A program made the translations under genes and the position numbers. This document shows positions 1 through 10,477 of a DNA stretch of 64,000 nt, piece after piece. This DNA comes from Aliirhizobium wenxiniae. GTDB taxonomy: Bacteria; Pseudomonadota; Alphaproteobacteria; Rhizobiales; Rhizobiaceae. Every line of letters starts with the position of its first letter. Position 1 is the first letter of the stretch. Location: the NCBI RefSeq assembly GCF_014201355.1, contig NZ_JACHEG010000002.1, forward strand, positions 1,302,001 through 1,366,000. The letters are read 5' to 3'. The notes beneath the pieces are model-generated. The model was not told the DNA's origin. It made no database searches and was given only the letters and a program-made list of their open reading frames with translations.

Positions 1-2
1 GC

Positions 3-1547
3 TTGATACGCCCCCATGGTTCCGCCCGCCCCACCCTGCCGCTCTGGCTTGCCGGCGTTCTGACAGCAGTAGTTCTGGGGTTCGGCGCTCTTACGGTCTA
101 CGAGAATTACAACAACGCCCTTCGCGAAGGCGAAGCGCGCGCTGTTTCATCCGCACATGTAGTCGCCGCCCATATGGAATGGATGATGGAGGCCAGCGAT
201 CTGGCGCTTCGCCGTATCGAGGCGGCGATCAGCGGGCGCCCGATCGACAGTTCCGCCGAACTGATCCTCGATCTGGAACGGGCCGTGGGCGAGCTGCCCG
301 TCGGCTTCGAATATGCCATTCTCGATCAGGATGGTCAGACCCGCTTTTCCAGCGCACCGGACAATAGGCTGCCGAACCACGCCGAACGCGCCTATTTCAA
401 GCGCCTCAAGGACGGCGAAACGCTCACATTCAGCAGGCTGCTCGACGACGAACAGGCGGGAAAGCCGGCCTTCATCATTGCCAGGCGGATCGGCAGCGGC
501 AGCGATTTCCTTGGCGTTGCCTCGATCACCATCCCGAATGACAATCTCGACCGGTTCTGGTCATCGATGAATCTCGGACCGAACTCGACGATCTCGGTCA
601 TTCGTGACGATGGCTGGCTGATCGCGCGACGCCCCTCCGCCCTCAAGCCGGTCAATCTGAGCACGACAGAGTGGTATCCGCTGACCCGCGAGAAGGCGAG
701 CGGCTTCCACCACAATCCGGTGTCGCAGATCGATGGCTTCGCCCGGATCGTCGCTTTCTGGAAGGTGCAGGACTGGCCGCTGATCGCGCTTGCGGCGATC
801 GAACGGCAGGAAGTGCTCGACCAGTTCTGGCGCAATCTGTTCGGCGACGCGCTGTTTGTAGTGCCCATGATGGCGATCTTGGTGGGCGCCTCTTTCTGGA
901 TCTATACCCTTCTCTACCGGACTGCCGCACGCAATGAAGAACTGGAACAGGCCGCCGAGCGCAATCGTTTCCTGCTGCGCGAAATCCATCACCGGGTGAA
1001 GAACAATCTGCAGGCTGTGCTGGCGCTCGTGCGGCTGCAGCGGCTGCCGCAGGAAGCGCGTGACGACATGGCGAGACGGATCAGTGCGATGATCGCCGTG
1101 CATGAGCAGATCTACAACACCGACCAGTTCGAGGAAGTCGAAGTCGCGCCCTATGCGACGCGGCTGATTTCAGACATCGCGTCGGGCTATGACATGCCAG
1201 TGAAACTTGATCTCGATCTTGCGCCGATCGCACTCGACCGGGACCTTGCCCTGCCACTCGGCATGATCATCAACGAGGTGGTTTCCAACGCCTTCAAATA
1301 TGCCTTTGCCGGACGCAGTGAAGGCAAGCTCAGCGTGCGCCTGTTTCAGGAGGTGGGCATGTTGAAGCTTGTCATTCGTGACGACGGGCCGGGAATAGCG
1401 GAAGATGCCCGCACGACCGGCATGGGCACGAAGCTGATCTCGAGCTTCGTGCGCCAGCTGGGCGGGCAATCCGAAATGCACAACGACAGAGGCGCGGTAT
1501 TCACGCTGACCGTACCGACGACGGAAGAGGCAGCGGAAGCTGCCTAA
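3..1547 (+). CDS. Membrane sensor histidine kinase, HisKA_2/HWE-like
   Basis: A sensor kinase of about 514 residues. A membrane segment lies near residues 15-33, a periplasmic Cache-like sensor region follows, and a second membrane segment lies near 283-304. The kinase core begins with EIHHRVKNN (His329/His330), the phosphoacceptor signature of the HisKA_2/HWE class. An ATPase domain follows, with an N box (NEVVSNAFKYAF) and a G1 box (DDGPGI). Kinases of this class often serve general stress response or two-component relays in alphaproteobacteria, but no partner regulator is beside it. The first in-frame start is a TTG only two bases into the window, so the true start may lie outside. The ligand is unknown. 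Confidence 0.85.
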   Translation: MIRPHGSARPTLPLWLAGVLTAVVLGFGALTVYENYNNALREGEARAVSSAHVVAAHMEWMMEASDLALRRIEAAISGRPIDSSAELILDLERAVGELPVGFEYAILDQDGQTRFSSAPDNRLPNHAERAYFKRLKDGETLTFSRLLDDEQAGKPAFIIARRIGSGSDFLGVASITIPNDNLDRFWSSMNLGPNSTISVIRDDGWLIARRPSALKPVNLSTTEWYPLTREKASGFHHNPVSQIDGFARIVAFWKVQDWPLIALAAIERQEVLDQFWRNLFGDALFVVPMMAILVGASFWIYTLLYRTAARNEELEQAAERNRFLLREIHHRVKNNLQAVLALVRLQRLPQEARDDMARRISAMIAVHEQIYNTDQFEEVEVAPYATRLISDIASGYDMPVKLDLDLAPIALDRDLALPLGMIINEVVSNAFKYAFAGRSEGKLSVRLFQEVGMLKLVIRDDGPGIAEDARTTGMGTKLISSFVRQLGGQSEMHNDRGAVFTLTVPTTEEAAEAA

Positions 1548-1550
1548 ACC

Positions 1551-1654
1551 GCCTAAAGCGTGCCGCGATCCATCGGATTCGCTCACACGCTTTAGGCCCT
1601 TGTTTTGGCGCATGTCTTTTGCGCAAAACCGCGGCACACTTTTGCGCGACATGC
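1551..1654. repeat. Rhizobial mosaic intergenic repeat with two palindromes
   Basis: The gap between the kinase and mbfA contains two palindromic blocks. The first has perfect 12-base arms at 1551-1562 and 1586-1597. The second has outer arms GCATGTC (1610-1616) and GACATGC (1648-1654) and an inner TTTTGCGCAAAA palindrome. This resembles, from memory, the RIME-type intergenic repeats found in many copies in Rhizobiaceae genomes. It could act as a transcript 3' end for both converging genes. Only one clear copy is present in this window. Confidence 0.55.
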
Positions 1655-1655
1655 T

Positions 1656-2642
1656 CTATCCGGCATTGCCGATGAAGATGCCGGCAGCCAGAACCAGAGA
1701 ACCGCCGAACACGACCTGGAAAACGGCGCGCATGAACGGCGTCTCCATGTAGCGGTTCTGGATGAAGGCGATCGCCCAGAGTTCGAAGAAAACGACGATG
1801 GCAGCGACGATCGTTGCAGTCCAGAAATGCGGGATCAGATAGGGCAGCGCATGGCCAAGGCCGCCGAGCGCCGTCATGATGCCGGAAGCCAAGCCACGCT
1901 TGATCGGCGATCCGCGGCCGGAAATCTTGCCGTCGTCATGCGCGGCCTCGGTAAAGCCCATCGAAATGCCGGCGCCGACCGAGGCCGAGAGGCCGATCAG
2001 GAAGGTCGACCAGGTATCGCCGGTAGCAAAGGCTGCGGCAAAGATCGGCGCGAGCGTCGAGACCGATCCATCCATCAGGCCGGCCAGACCGGGCTGGACA
2101 TAGGTGAGGATGAACTGGCGGCGGGCGTTTTCGTCCTCTTCGCCTTTCGTCTCTGTCGAAACATGCTTTTCCGTCAGCATACGCGCGATGTCTTCATGGC
2201 CTTCCTCGGCCAGCGCCAGATCGCCGAGCAGTTGCCGGGTCGAGGCATCCGAAACCTGTTTGATCGCCTCGCGATAGAAACGCGCCGCCTGCTGCTCCAT
2301 CGCCTCTGCTTCCGCCCGCGCCGTCTCCAGCGGCAGGTTCTTTCGCAACCAGTCAGGCTTGCGTGCATAAAATCCCTGGACGTGTTCGCGGCGGATCAGC
2401 GGAATGCGCTCGCCGAAACGGGCGCGAAAAATCTCGATCAGCGAATTCTTGTGGGTCTGCTCGACCTCGGCCATGTCTTCGAACACTTTGGCCGAGGCAG
2501 GATAGTGGTCCCTCAGACCATCGGCATAACCGAGATAAATACTGGCATCCTCCTCTTCCGAGGCAATCGCCAGCGCGAGGATTTCTTCTTCAGACAATGA
2601 TGAAAATGGCCGGCGGGAGGACGGCAGAAGGCGGGTAAACAT
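1656..2642 (-). CDS. mbfA: MbfA: membrane-bound ferritin-like / VIT1-family iron exporter
   Basis: The protein is 328 residues. The N-terminal half is a rubrerythrin/ferritin-like helical domain with repeated acidic patches (SEEEILALAIASEEEDAS, AEVEQTHKN, LAEEGHEDIA) that would bind iron. The C-terminal half is a VIT1/CCC1-type membrane domain with about five segments starting near VQPGLAGLMDGSVS. This two-part design is that of MbfA, which exports iron from the cytoplasm in Bradyrhizobium and Agrobacterium and is repressed by Irr. The start was set at ATG 2642 because GGAG lies six bases upstream; a GTG at 2654 is in frame but has no such site. An Irr-like palindrome sits directly upstream. 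Confidence 0.9.
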   Translation of the reverse strand: MFTRLLPSSRRPFSSLSEEEILALAIASEEEDASIYLGYADGLRDHYPASAKVFEDMAEVEQTHKNSLIEIFRARFGERIPLIRREHVQGFYARKPDWLRKNLPLETARAEAEAMEQQAARFYREAIKQVSDASTRQLLGDLALAEEGHEDIARMLTEKHVSTETKGEEDENARRQFILTYVQPGLAGLMDGSVSTLAPIFAAAFATGDTWSTFLIGLSASVGAGISMGFTEAAHDDGKISGRGSPIKRGLASGIMTALGGLGHALPYLIPHFWTATIVAAIVVFFELWAIAFIQNRYMETPFMRAVFQVVFGGSLVLAAGIFIGNAG

Positions 2643-2654
2643 CGAAAACTCCAC

Positions 2655-2669
2655 TTAGAATAATTCTAA
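2655..2669. promoter_or_regulatory. Irr/ICE-like operator of mbfA
   Basis: TTAGAATAATTCTAA is a palindrome with perfect 7-base arms, ending about 12 bases before the mbfA start codon. It resembles the iron control element recognised by Irr in rhizobia, and mbfA is a known Irr target in this group. Its position so close to the start fits repression under low iron. The assignment is by similarity of motif and context. Confidence 0.65.
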
Positions 2670-2716
2670 ACTATGCCTTTGGCCGAAAGAATGCAAGTGG
2701 ACTTGCAGCTCGATCA

Positions 2717-2730
2717 GCGAGCATGCTCGC
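2717..2730. promoter_or_regulatory. 14-bp perfect palindrome upstream of the TRAP genes
   Basis: GCGAGCATGCTCGC is a perfect palindrome in the divergent interval between mbfA and the first TRAP binding-protein gene. It could be a regulator site or a stable hairpin. No regulator family is recognised. Confidence 0.25.
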
Positions 2731-2818
2731 GATTGTAAAACGACAGCTTTTCGCAATTTATGAAAAGCAATGCTGCGGTGCAGCGTAATATTTGAAAAAT
2801 ACTTCTTGCCGGGCATGA

Positions 2819-4000
<1,182 letters not shown>

Positions 4001-4024
4001 GCCTTTTCAGAATACTCGAAATTC

Positions 4025-4056
4025 GAAGCCCGGACATGCGCCGGGCTTCTTCGCAT
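4025..4056 (+). terminator. Intrinsic terminator after the first TRAP gene
   Basis: Perfect 9-bp stem GAAGCCCGG/CCGGGCTTC with a 7-base loop, followed by a moderately T-rich tail. It separates the two tandem TRAP genes into different transcription units. Confidence 0.6.
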
Positions 4057-4086
4057 TTACGAAAAACAAGAAATCATCGGTTATGA

Positions 4087-5277
<1,191 letters not shown>

Positions 5278-5298
5278 ACCTCCGACGACTTGAACACC

Positions 5299-5328
5299 AA
5301 AGCCCGGGGCCTGCCTCCGGGCTTTTGC
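5299..5328 (+). terminator. Intrinsic terminator after the second TRAP gene
   Basis: Perfect 9-bp stem AAAGCCCGG/CCGGGCTTT (5299-5307/5317-5325) followed by a short T run. Confidence 0.65.
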
Positions 5329-5416
5329 ATTTGCAGCAGGCGCCAATTCGTCCGAGGAATTAATTCCCCGATTTCATTGTTTTTTCCGCGCGGCACCCCA
5401 TATTACCCATATCGAA

Positions 5417-5572
5417 ATCTCAATCGGACCCACGCTGAAGCGCTGTTTTATGCGCTCTGATCCTCGTGAATGCCGATGGATGCCATCAGCCTCTCCTGAC
5501 CGCGGATGTACCGGCAGCGAGATTTAGTCTATGGTCCTGGAAAGGTCGGGCAAGCCCGGCCTTTTTGTTTTG
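5417..5572 (+). ncRNA. Candidate structured small RNA ending in a terminator
   Basis: The roughly 340-base gap before rpsU holds no convincing gene. It has a closing pair AAATCTC (5417-5423) with GAGATTT (5519-5525), internal hairpins (AGCGC/GCGCT and GATGG/CCATC), and then a strong intrinsic terminator at 5541-5570: AAAGGTCGGG, loop CAAG, CCCGGCCTTT and a T tail. A terminator with no gene before it since the previous terminator points to a short transcript of its own. Alternatively it is an attenuated leader of rpsU. I did not recognise a known family. Confidence 0.4.
5541..5572 (+). terminator. Intrinsic terminator upstream of rpsU
   Basis: A 10-bp stem (one G-T pair) with a CAAG tetraloop and the tail TTTTTGTTTTG. 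It lies 50 bases before the rpsU start, so it ends either a small RNA or an attenuated leader. Confidence 0.7.
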
Positions 5573-5621
5573 CCGTCCGGATGATCGGGCAAGGCATCGT
5601 ATAAATAGGAAGGGATATAAT

Positions 5622-5858
5622 TTGCAGGTTCTTGTCAGAGATAACAACGTTGAACAGGCACTGCGCGTCTTGAAGAAGAAGATGCAGCGCGAAGGTGTGT
5701 TTCGCGAAATGAAAGCCCGTAGTTCATACGAGAAGCCGTCGGAAAAGCGTGCGCGCGAAAAGGCCGAGGCGGTTCGTCGTTATCGTAAGCTGGCCCGCAA
5801 AAAGATGCAGCGCGAAGGGCTTCTGCCCGCGCCGAAGAAGGTTGCGCGCCCGCGCTGA
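5622..5858 (+). CDS. rpsU: 30S ribosomal protein S21
   Basis: A 78-residue basic protein beginning [20 protein letters not shown] and containing the S21 signature [17 protein letters not shown]21 binds the 30S subunit near the anti-Shine-Dalgarno region and helps initiation. The start is a TTG at 5622, preceded at about seven bases by AGGAAGGG; an upstream in-frame start at 5466 would cross the terminator and is rejected. The downstream small gene follows after 57 bases and may be cotranscribed. Confidence 0.93.
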   Translation: MQVLVRDNNVEQALRVLKKKMQREGVFREMKARSSYEKPSEKRAREKAEAVRRYRKLARKKMQREGLLPAPKKVARPR

Positions 5859-5915
5859 TTTTTGCGCGCCGATTTCTGCTTCCAGCATTCCCAAAACTTC
5901 AGGAAGGATGAGCCC

Positions 5916-6134
5916 ATGACCGCTATCAAGGAAGAAACGACGCCCACCACCAAGCTTTCTGCTCGGGAAAAGGCCGCCGTTACCGATGAGACGGCGCGTG
6001 CGATCATCGCTGCCGAGGTAAACTCTCGGGAAGAGAAGACAGAAAGGCTGCGATTGCTTCGTCTCCAGCGGGAAGCTGCCGAAACACCGGCCGCACCTAC
6101 CAAGCGCAAGGCAAGCAGCAAAAAGGATCACTGA
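5916..6134 (+). CDS. Small charged hypothetical protein
   Basis: A 72-residue, highly charged, probably helical protein rich in Lys, Glu and Arg with a Lys/Ser tail (KRKASSKKD). It has no membrane segment. The start at ATG 5916 has AGGAAGG eight bases upstream. It lies directly after rpsU and before a terminator, so the two are probably one unit. I know of no function; a ribosome- or nucleic-acid-associated role would be a guess from charge and neighbour. Confidence 0.7.
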   Translation: MTAIKEETTPTTKLSAREKAAVTDETARAIIAAEVNSREEKTERLRLLRLQREAAETPAAPTKRKASSKKDH

Positions 6135-6142
6135 TCCCATCC

Positions 6143-6178
6143 AAAAAGCCCGGAGCATTTCCGGGCTTTTTGCTTTTA
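6143..6178. terminator. Strong terminator, possibly bidirectional
   Basis: Stem AAAAAGCCCGGA/TCCGGGCTTTTT with a 5-base loop, followed by TGCTTTT. It ends the rpsU unit. Its A-rich 5' side would also give a T tail on the opposite strand for the MFS gene that converges here. Confidence 0.75.
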
Positions 6179-6181
6179 TGC

Positions 6182-7393
6182 TCATGCGGGCTGCAGCTTT
6201 TCATCCTCGCGGCTCGGTAGCGGCGGAAAGGCGAGTGCCACCAGCACTGCCGCCAACCCCACCAGCGCAGAACCGAAGAACAGCCAGTTGTAATTGTTGA
6301 AGGCATCGAAGGCCCAGCCGCCGGCGAGCGGCCCGAAGGCCATGCCGATGCTGGACAGCATGGACGCCGCGCCGAGCACGGTGCCGAGGATCCTTGCGCC
6401 GAAATAATCCTGCGCCAGCACCGCATAAAGTGGCATGACACCGCCATAGGTGCCGCCGAAAACGATCGCCAGTGCGTAGAAATGCGCAAGGTCGGTCGCC
6501 ATTGTATAGGCGGCAATCACCAGTGCCTGGATCAGAAGGCCGATTATCAGCACCGGCTTGACGCCGAACCGGTCTGCCGCAAGACCGTAGACAATGCGTC
6601 CGCCCAGGCCTGCCGCACCTTCGACACTGTAGATCGACACGGCCGCCATCGGCGCCACGCCGCAATACATCGCATAGCTGACCATGTGGAAGATCGGCCC
6701 GGAATGAGCGGTGCAACAGGCGAAAAAGGTGAAGGCCAACACCAGGAACTGCGGCGAACGAAAGACTTTTGCAAGCGGCAGGCCCGCCCCTTCCGCCTGC
6801 GGTTTATCGGCAACCACCGCCTCATCCGGCGGATTGCGGACCAGAAGCACGGTCGGCAGGAGGATGACCCAGGCGCCGATGCCGATCACCAGCATGGCCG
6901 TGCGCCAGTCGCCGAATTCATCGATCAGAAGCCGGGCCAGCGGCGAGATCGTCATCGGCGCCATGCCCATGCCGGCGGAGACAAGCGACACGGCAAGGCT
7001 GCGATGGTCATCGAACCAGCGCATGGTGAGCGAGATCATCGGCGCCATGAAAGCGCTGGCGGAGAGGCCGACAAGGCAGCCATACAGGATTTGGAAGGCG
7101 AAAAGGCTCTGCGCTCGACTGGCAAGCACCAGCGCCAGACCTGCAAGGACCGAGCCGATCAGCACGACTATCCTCGCGCCGAAGCGGTCGCTGGCTGCAC
7201 CCCACATGAAACTGCCGAGCCCCATGACGATGAAATTGACTGTCATGGCGCTTGAAATCGCCGCATGCGACCAGCCGGTCTGGCGGGCGATCGGCTCCAG
7301 AAACACCGCGAGCGAAAACATCACGCCGACCGCCACGCAGCCCATCAGGCCGCCGGCAAACACGATGACCCATCGATACTGATTGCGCTTCAT
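6182..7393 (-). CDS. MFS transporter
   Basis: A 403-residue major facilitator carrier with about 12 membrane segments. The MFS loop signature between segments 2 and 3 is visible (GAASDRFGARIVV), as is the corresponding site in the second half (GLAADRFGVKPVL). The general look resembles oxalate/formate-antiporter-like or monocarboxylate carriers, but the substrate cannot be assigned. GGGAGGGCAGG precedes the ATG closely. It is a single-gene unit that ends at the shared terminator with rpsU. Confidence 0.85.
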   Translation of the reverse strand: MKRNQYRWVIVFAGGLMGCVAVGVMFSLAVFLEPIARQTGWSHAAISSAMTVNFIVMGLGSFMWGAASDRFGARIVVLIGSVLAGLALVLASRAQSLFAFQILYGCLVGLSASAFMAPMISLTMRWFDDHRSLAVSLVSAGMGMAPMTISPLARLLIDEFGDWRTAMLVIGIGAWVILLPTVLLVRNPPDEAVVADKPQAEGAGLPLAKVFRSPQFLVLAFTFFACCTAHSGPIFHMVSYAMYCGVAPMAAVSIYSVEGAAGLGGRIVYGLAADRFGVKPVLIIGLLIQALVIAAYTMATDLAHFYALAIVFGGTYGGVMPLYAVLAQDYFGARILGTVLGAASMLSSIGMAFGPLAGGWAFDAFNNYNWLFFGSALVGLAAVLVALAFPPLPSREDEKLQPA

Positions 7394-7517
7394 CCTGCCC
7401 TCCCGGCAAAGTCCTCAGGCGCGTGAATGCGCCACGATACACCAAGGACGTGCGAGCGGTGAGATTGCCGACAGGGAGGCTCGAATATTTTCCAGACTAT
7501 TTATTGCCCAGCGAAAA

Positions 7518-7538
7518 GGCCCCGCACGCGGCGGGGCC
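7518..7538 (-). terminator. Terminator of the small minus-strand gene
   Basis: Perfect 8-bp GC stem GGCCCCGC/GCGGGGCC with a 5-base loop. On the minus strand it is followed by TTTT. It lies 26 bases after the stop of the small gene at 7564-7731. Confidence 0.5.
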
Positions 7539-7563
7539 CTCATAATCATGCGCTGCGGTGACG

Positions 7564-7731
7564 TCAGCTGCCGCTATTGGTGCGGTTGCTGCCCACATTG
7601 TGGTTCATCGACGATGTCTTGCCGTCCGGGTTCTGCCCGTAATAGGTACCGCCAAGATGGCCGCCCGAACTGGTGTTTTCGACCTGCCGTTTGGCCCGCT
7701 TGATGGCCTGTTGTACGTCACTTTTGCTCAT
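7564..7731 (-). CDS. Small hypothetical protein, 55 residues
   Basis: A 55-residue soluble protein with a basic helical N terminus (SKSDVQQAIKRAKRQ) and a polar, Gly/Asn/Ser-rich C terminus. The ATG has GGAGG six bases upstream and the gene is followed by a GC-rich hairpin, both of which support a real gene. I do not recognise a function. Confidence 0.65.
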   Translation of the reverse strand: MSKSDVQQAIKRAKRQVENTSSGGHLGGTYYGQNPDGKTSSMNHNVGSNRTNSGS

Positions 7732-7825
7732 GTCTGTCCTCCAGCTTTTGGGGTTGGTGACACAAGGCCAACCCCTCAGATGCAAAACCGTTCCGAGATT
7801 TCATCATCGAGGATGAGCAGGCCGC

Positions 7826-7872
7826 TTGACCTAAAGGCACTTCGCGCCTATTTGGAAACAATCATTTCCTAA
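7826..7872 (+). promoter_or_regulatory. Candidate promoter and operator of the TetR gene
   Basis: TTGACC (7826-7831) and TATTTG (7849-7854) are spaced by 17 bases. An imperfect inverted repeat overlaps and follows the -10: TTTGGAAA, six bases, TTTCCTAA (7851-7872). This is where an autorepressing TetR protein would bind. Confidence 0.4.
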
Positions 7873-7884
7873 TTGGATTTCGTC

Positions 7885-8502
7885 ATGAACATCGACATCA
7901 GCTCCAATCCCGGCCGCAGCGCCGGCCGGCCGCGTGAATTCGATATCGACGAGGCGCTCGACAAGGCGATCACCGTGTTCAGCGAGCAGGGCTATCACGG
8001 CACCTCGATTTCCGACCTGCGCGACGCGATGGGCCTGACAGCCGGAAGTTTGTACAAGGCATTCAAGGACAAGCATGCGATCTTCCTTGCCAGCTTCGAC
8101 CGCTACAAGCAGGTGCGAAACGCACTTCTCGACGAGGAGCTGGAGAAAGCCGACAACGGGCGGGACGGCGTTTACCGCATGCTCGCCTTTTATGCCGAGG
8201 GCGCTCATGGCGAAGGTGGTCGACGCGGCTGCCTGGCTGTCGGGACGGCCGTAGAACTGGCGATCTTCGATGACGAGGCGGCACGACGTGTCGAGCGCTC
8301 GATGGATCGTTTCGAGACCACGTTCGAGGCGCTGATCCGCCGGGGCCAGGGGGATGGCTCCATCAATCGCTCGATCGACCCCAATGCGACGGCGCGGCTG
8401 CTTCTGTCCGTCGTGCAGGGGCTTCGCGTCCTGGGAAAGACCAGCCCCGGCCGCACACAAACCTTTTCCGTGGTCGATGTGGCGATGAAGCTGCTCGACT
8501 GA
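7885..8502 (+). CDS. TetR/AcrR family transcriptional regulator
   Basis: A 205-residue regulator. The N-terminal helix-turn-helix is clear (GTSISDLRDAMGLTAGSLYKAFKDK, about residues 41-65 region), and the C-terminal ligand domain contains the GCLAVGTAVELA block seen in a common TetR subgroup. It lies 30 bases before an MFS gene on the same strand, so it probably controls that efflux carrier and itself. The start at ATG 7885 lacks a strong ribosome site; a TTG at 7873 is the alternative but lies against the candidate operator. Confidence 0.88.
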   Translation: MNIDISSNPGRSAGRPREFDIDEALDKAITVFSEQGYHGTSISDLRDAMGLTAGSLYKAFKDKHAIFLASFDRYKQVRNALLDEELEKADNGRDGVYRMLAFYAEGAHGEGGRRGCLAVGTAVELAIFDDEAARRVERSMDRFETTFEALIRRGQGDGSINRSIDPNATARLLLSVVQGLRVLGKTSPGRTQTFSVVDVAMKLLD

Positions 8503-8532
8503 AAATACAAGAGACTGCTCAAGGATACCCCA

Positions 8533-9768
8533 ATGACCAGCACGTCCGCGGCGATTGAAACGCCGGCACAGCATGGCCGGATGACCGCCGGCCTCACCTT
8601 CGTCATGGCCGCAGCCTGTGGCCTGATCGTCGCCAATCTCTACTACGCCCAGCCGCTTGCAGGCCCGATCGCCGCGGCGATCGGCCTCCCGCCACATCTG
8701 ACCGGCCTGATCGTGACGCTGACCCAGATCGGCTACGGCCTCGGCCTGCTGTTCATCGTGCCGCTGGGTGATCTTCTCGAAAACCGCCGGCTGATCCTGA
8801 TCATGATCGCAGCAACCGCGATCTCGCTCGTCGGCGCAGGCCTTTCGAGCGCTGCCGTGCCCTTCCTGCTGGCATCGCTCGCCATCGGGCTTACCTCGTC
8901 TGCGGTGCAGATGATCGTTCCCTTTGCCGCAAGCCTGACACCGGAGGAACATCGCGGCCGGGTTGTCGGCAACGTTGTCAGCGGGCTGATGATCGGCATC
9001 ATGATGGCGCGACCGGTCGCGAGCTTCGTCACCGGCCTCACCAACTGGCATGTGATCTTCTTCGCTTCGGCTGTCGTCATGGTCGTGCTCGGTTTCATTC
9101 TCGCAAGCCGCCTGCCGAAGCGCACGCCGCACACGCAGCTTTCCTATGGCGGCCTGCTTGCCTCGCTCGGCACGCTTTACGCCACCCAGCCGATATTGCG
9201 CCGCCGCGCCTTCTACCAGTTCTGCCAGTTTGCCGCCTTCAGCCTGTTCTGGACGGTGACGCCGCTGGTTCTGGCCGGTCCCGCCTTCAACCTCAGCCAG
9301 ACCGGCATTGCCCTCTTCGCGCTTGTCGGCGTTGCCGGCGCAATCGCCTCGCCGATCGCGGGCCGTCTTGCAGACCGGGATCTCGGCAAGCCGGCAACCG
9401 CGCTCGGCATCCTCTCCGTCGGCATCGCCTTCCTGATCACCCATATCTTCACCGAGGGATCTACAGCGGCGCTCGCACTGCTGACGATTGCGGCGGTGCT
9501 CCTCGATTTCGGTGTCGCGATGACGCTCGTCATCAGCCAGCGGGCGATCTACACGCTCGGCGCAGACCTTCGTTCGCGGCTCAACGGCCTGTTCATGGCG
9601 ACCTTCTTCGTCGGCGGCGCGCTCGGCTCGGCCATCGGCGCCTGGGCATTTGCCGAGGGTGGATGGATGCTTGCCTCGACGATCGGCGTTGCGCTTTCGG
9701 CCGTCGCCTTCGTCTATTTCCTGACCGAACGGAAGCCGCATCACCGCCATCCGCAGCCCAAGGCCTGA
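8533..9768 (+). CDS. MFS transporter, drug-efflux-like
   Basis: A 411-residue 12-segment carrier. The early block NLYYAQPLAGPIA and the loop PLGDLLENRRLILIM are typical of the MFS branch with YnfM/YgaY-like carriers. The gene follows a TetR regulator by 30 bases, which argues for inducible export of a small molecule. The substrate is unknown. Confidence 0.85.
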   Translation: MTSTSAAIETPAQHGRMTAGLTFVMAAACGLIVANLYYAQPLAGPIAAAIGLPPHLTGLIVTLTQIGYGLGLLFIVPLGDLLENRRLILIMIAATAISLVGAGLSSAAVPFLLASLAIGLTSSAVQMIVPFAASLTPEEHRGRVVGNVVSGLMIGIMMARPVASFVTGLTNWHVIFFASAVVMVVLGFILASRLPKRTPHTQLSYGGLLASLGTLYATQPILRRRAFYQFCQFAAFSLFWTVTPLVLAGPAFNLSQTGIALFALVGVAGAIASPIAGRLADRDLGKPATALGILSVGIAFLITHIFTEGSTAALALLTIAAVLLDFGVAMTLVISQRAIYTLGADLRSRLNGLFMATFFVGGALGSAIGAWAFAEGGWMLASTIGVALSAVAFVYFLTERKPHHRHPQPKA

Positions 9769-9785
9769 TACCGCACGCTCTTGTG

Positions 9786-9803
9786 GCCCGCCTTTCGGCG
9801 GGC
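9786..9803 (+). terminator. GC hairpin after the MFS gene
   Basis: Perfect 7-bp stem GCCCGCC/GGCGGGC with a TTTC loop, 17 bases after the stop. There is no T tail, so termination here may be weak or the hairpin may only protect the 3' end. Confidence 0.4.
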
Positions 9804-9841
9804 TACTCCCATCCCGTGATTGACGAAGCGGATGGCGACAG

Positions 9842-10435
9842 ATGAAAGTCCTGATGGTCGATATGGATGGCGTGCTGGTGAACGGCAGGCCGAAAGACGG
9901 GCTGCCCTATTTCACCGATATCGAACATGATCTTGGACTGCCCCTCGAACGCCTGCAAAAGGAGTTCTTCGGCGTCCACTGGCCGCAGATCATCATCGGC
10001 GAGCAACCCATCGAGCCGGTGCTAACCGCAGTTCTCTCGAAAATCGCACCCCATCTCGAAACGGAAACCCTGCTTCGCTACTGGTTCGAAAACGACTCCC
10101 GGCTGGATGAAAAACTGCTCGCGGATCTCTCCCTGCTTCGCAAATCCGGTGTGTCGATCTACCTCGCCACCAATCAGGAACACCGCCGCGCAGCCTGGCT
10201 GATGAACGAGCACGGCCTTTCCGAGCATGTCGAGGGTATTTTCTATTCCGCAAAACTCGGCTGCAAGAAACCGGGCGAGCAGTTTTTCCGAATGGCAACG
10301 GAGAGCGCGGGGGTCGCCGCCAGTGAAATCGCCTTCATCGACGATTCTGCTGAAAATATCGAAGCCGCCCGGCGTTACGGCTGGCAGGCGGTGCAATGGA
10401 AGCCGGGCATGGCCCTGAAAGAGGCCCTGGGATAG
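9842..10435 (+). CDS. HAD-superfamily hydrolase
   Basis: A 197-residue HAD phosphatase-like enzyme. Motif I is VDMDGVLV, with nucleophile Asp7 and acid/base Asp9. Motif II is LATN, motif III is the Lys in GCKKPG, and motif IV is FIDDSAENI. A small helical cap sits between motifs I and II, as in HAD subfamily IA. All catalytic residues are present. The substrate, probably a small phosphoester, cannot be assigned. It is likely its own unit. Confidence 0.85.
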   Translation: MKVLMVDMDGVLVNGRPKDGLPYFTDIEHDLGLPLERLQKEFFGVHWPQIIIGEQPIEPVLTAVLSKIAPHLETETLLRYWFENDSRLDEKLLADLSLLRKSGVSIYLATNQEHRRAAWLMNEHGLSEHVEGIFYSAKLGCKKPGEQFFRMATESAGVAASEIAFIDDSAENIEAARRYGWQAVQWKPGMALKEALG

Positions 10436-10477
10436 GGCAACAGGCGCAGTAGCCCCTCGCCGGAACAGAGGAATAAA

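Noticed and set aside
7831..9750. A 639-codon open frame on the minus strand
   Set aside because: Antisense to the TetR and MFS genes; its product is low-complexity, rich in Arg, Glu and Gly without motifs.
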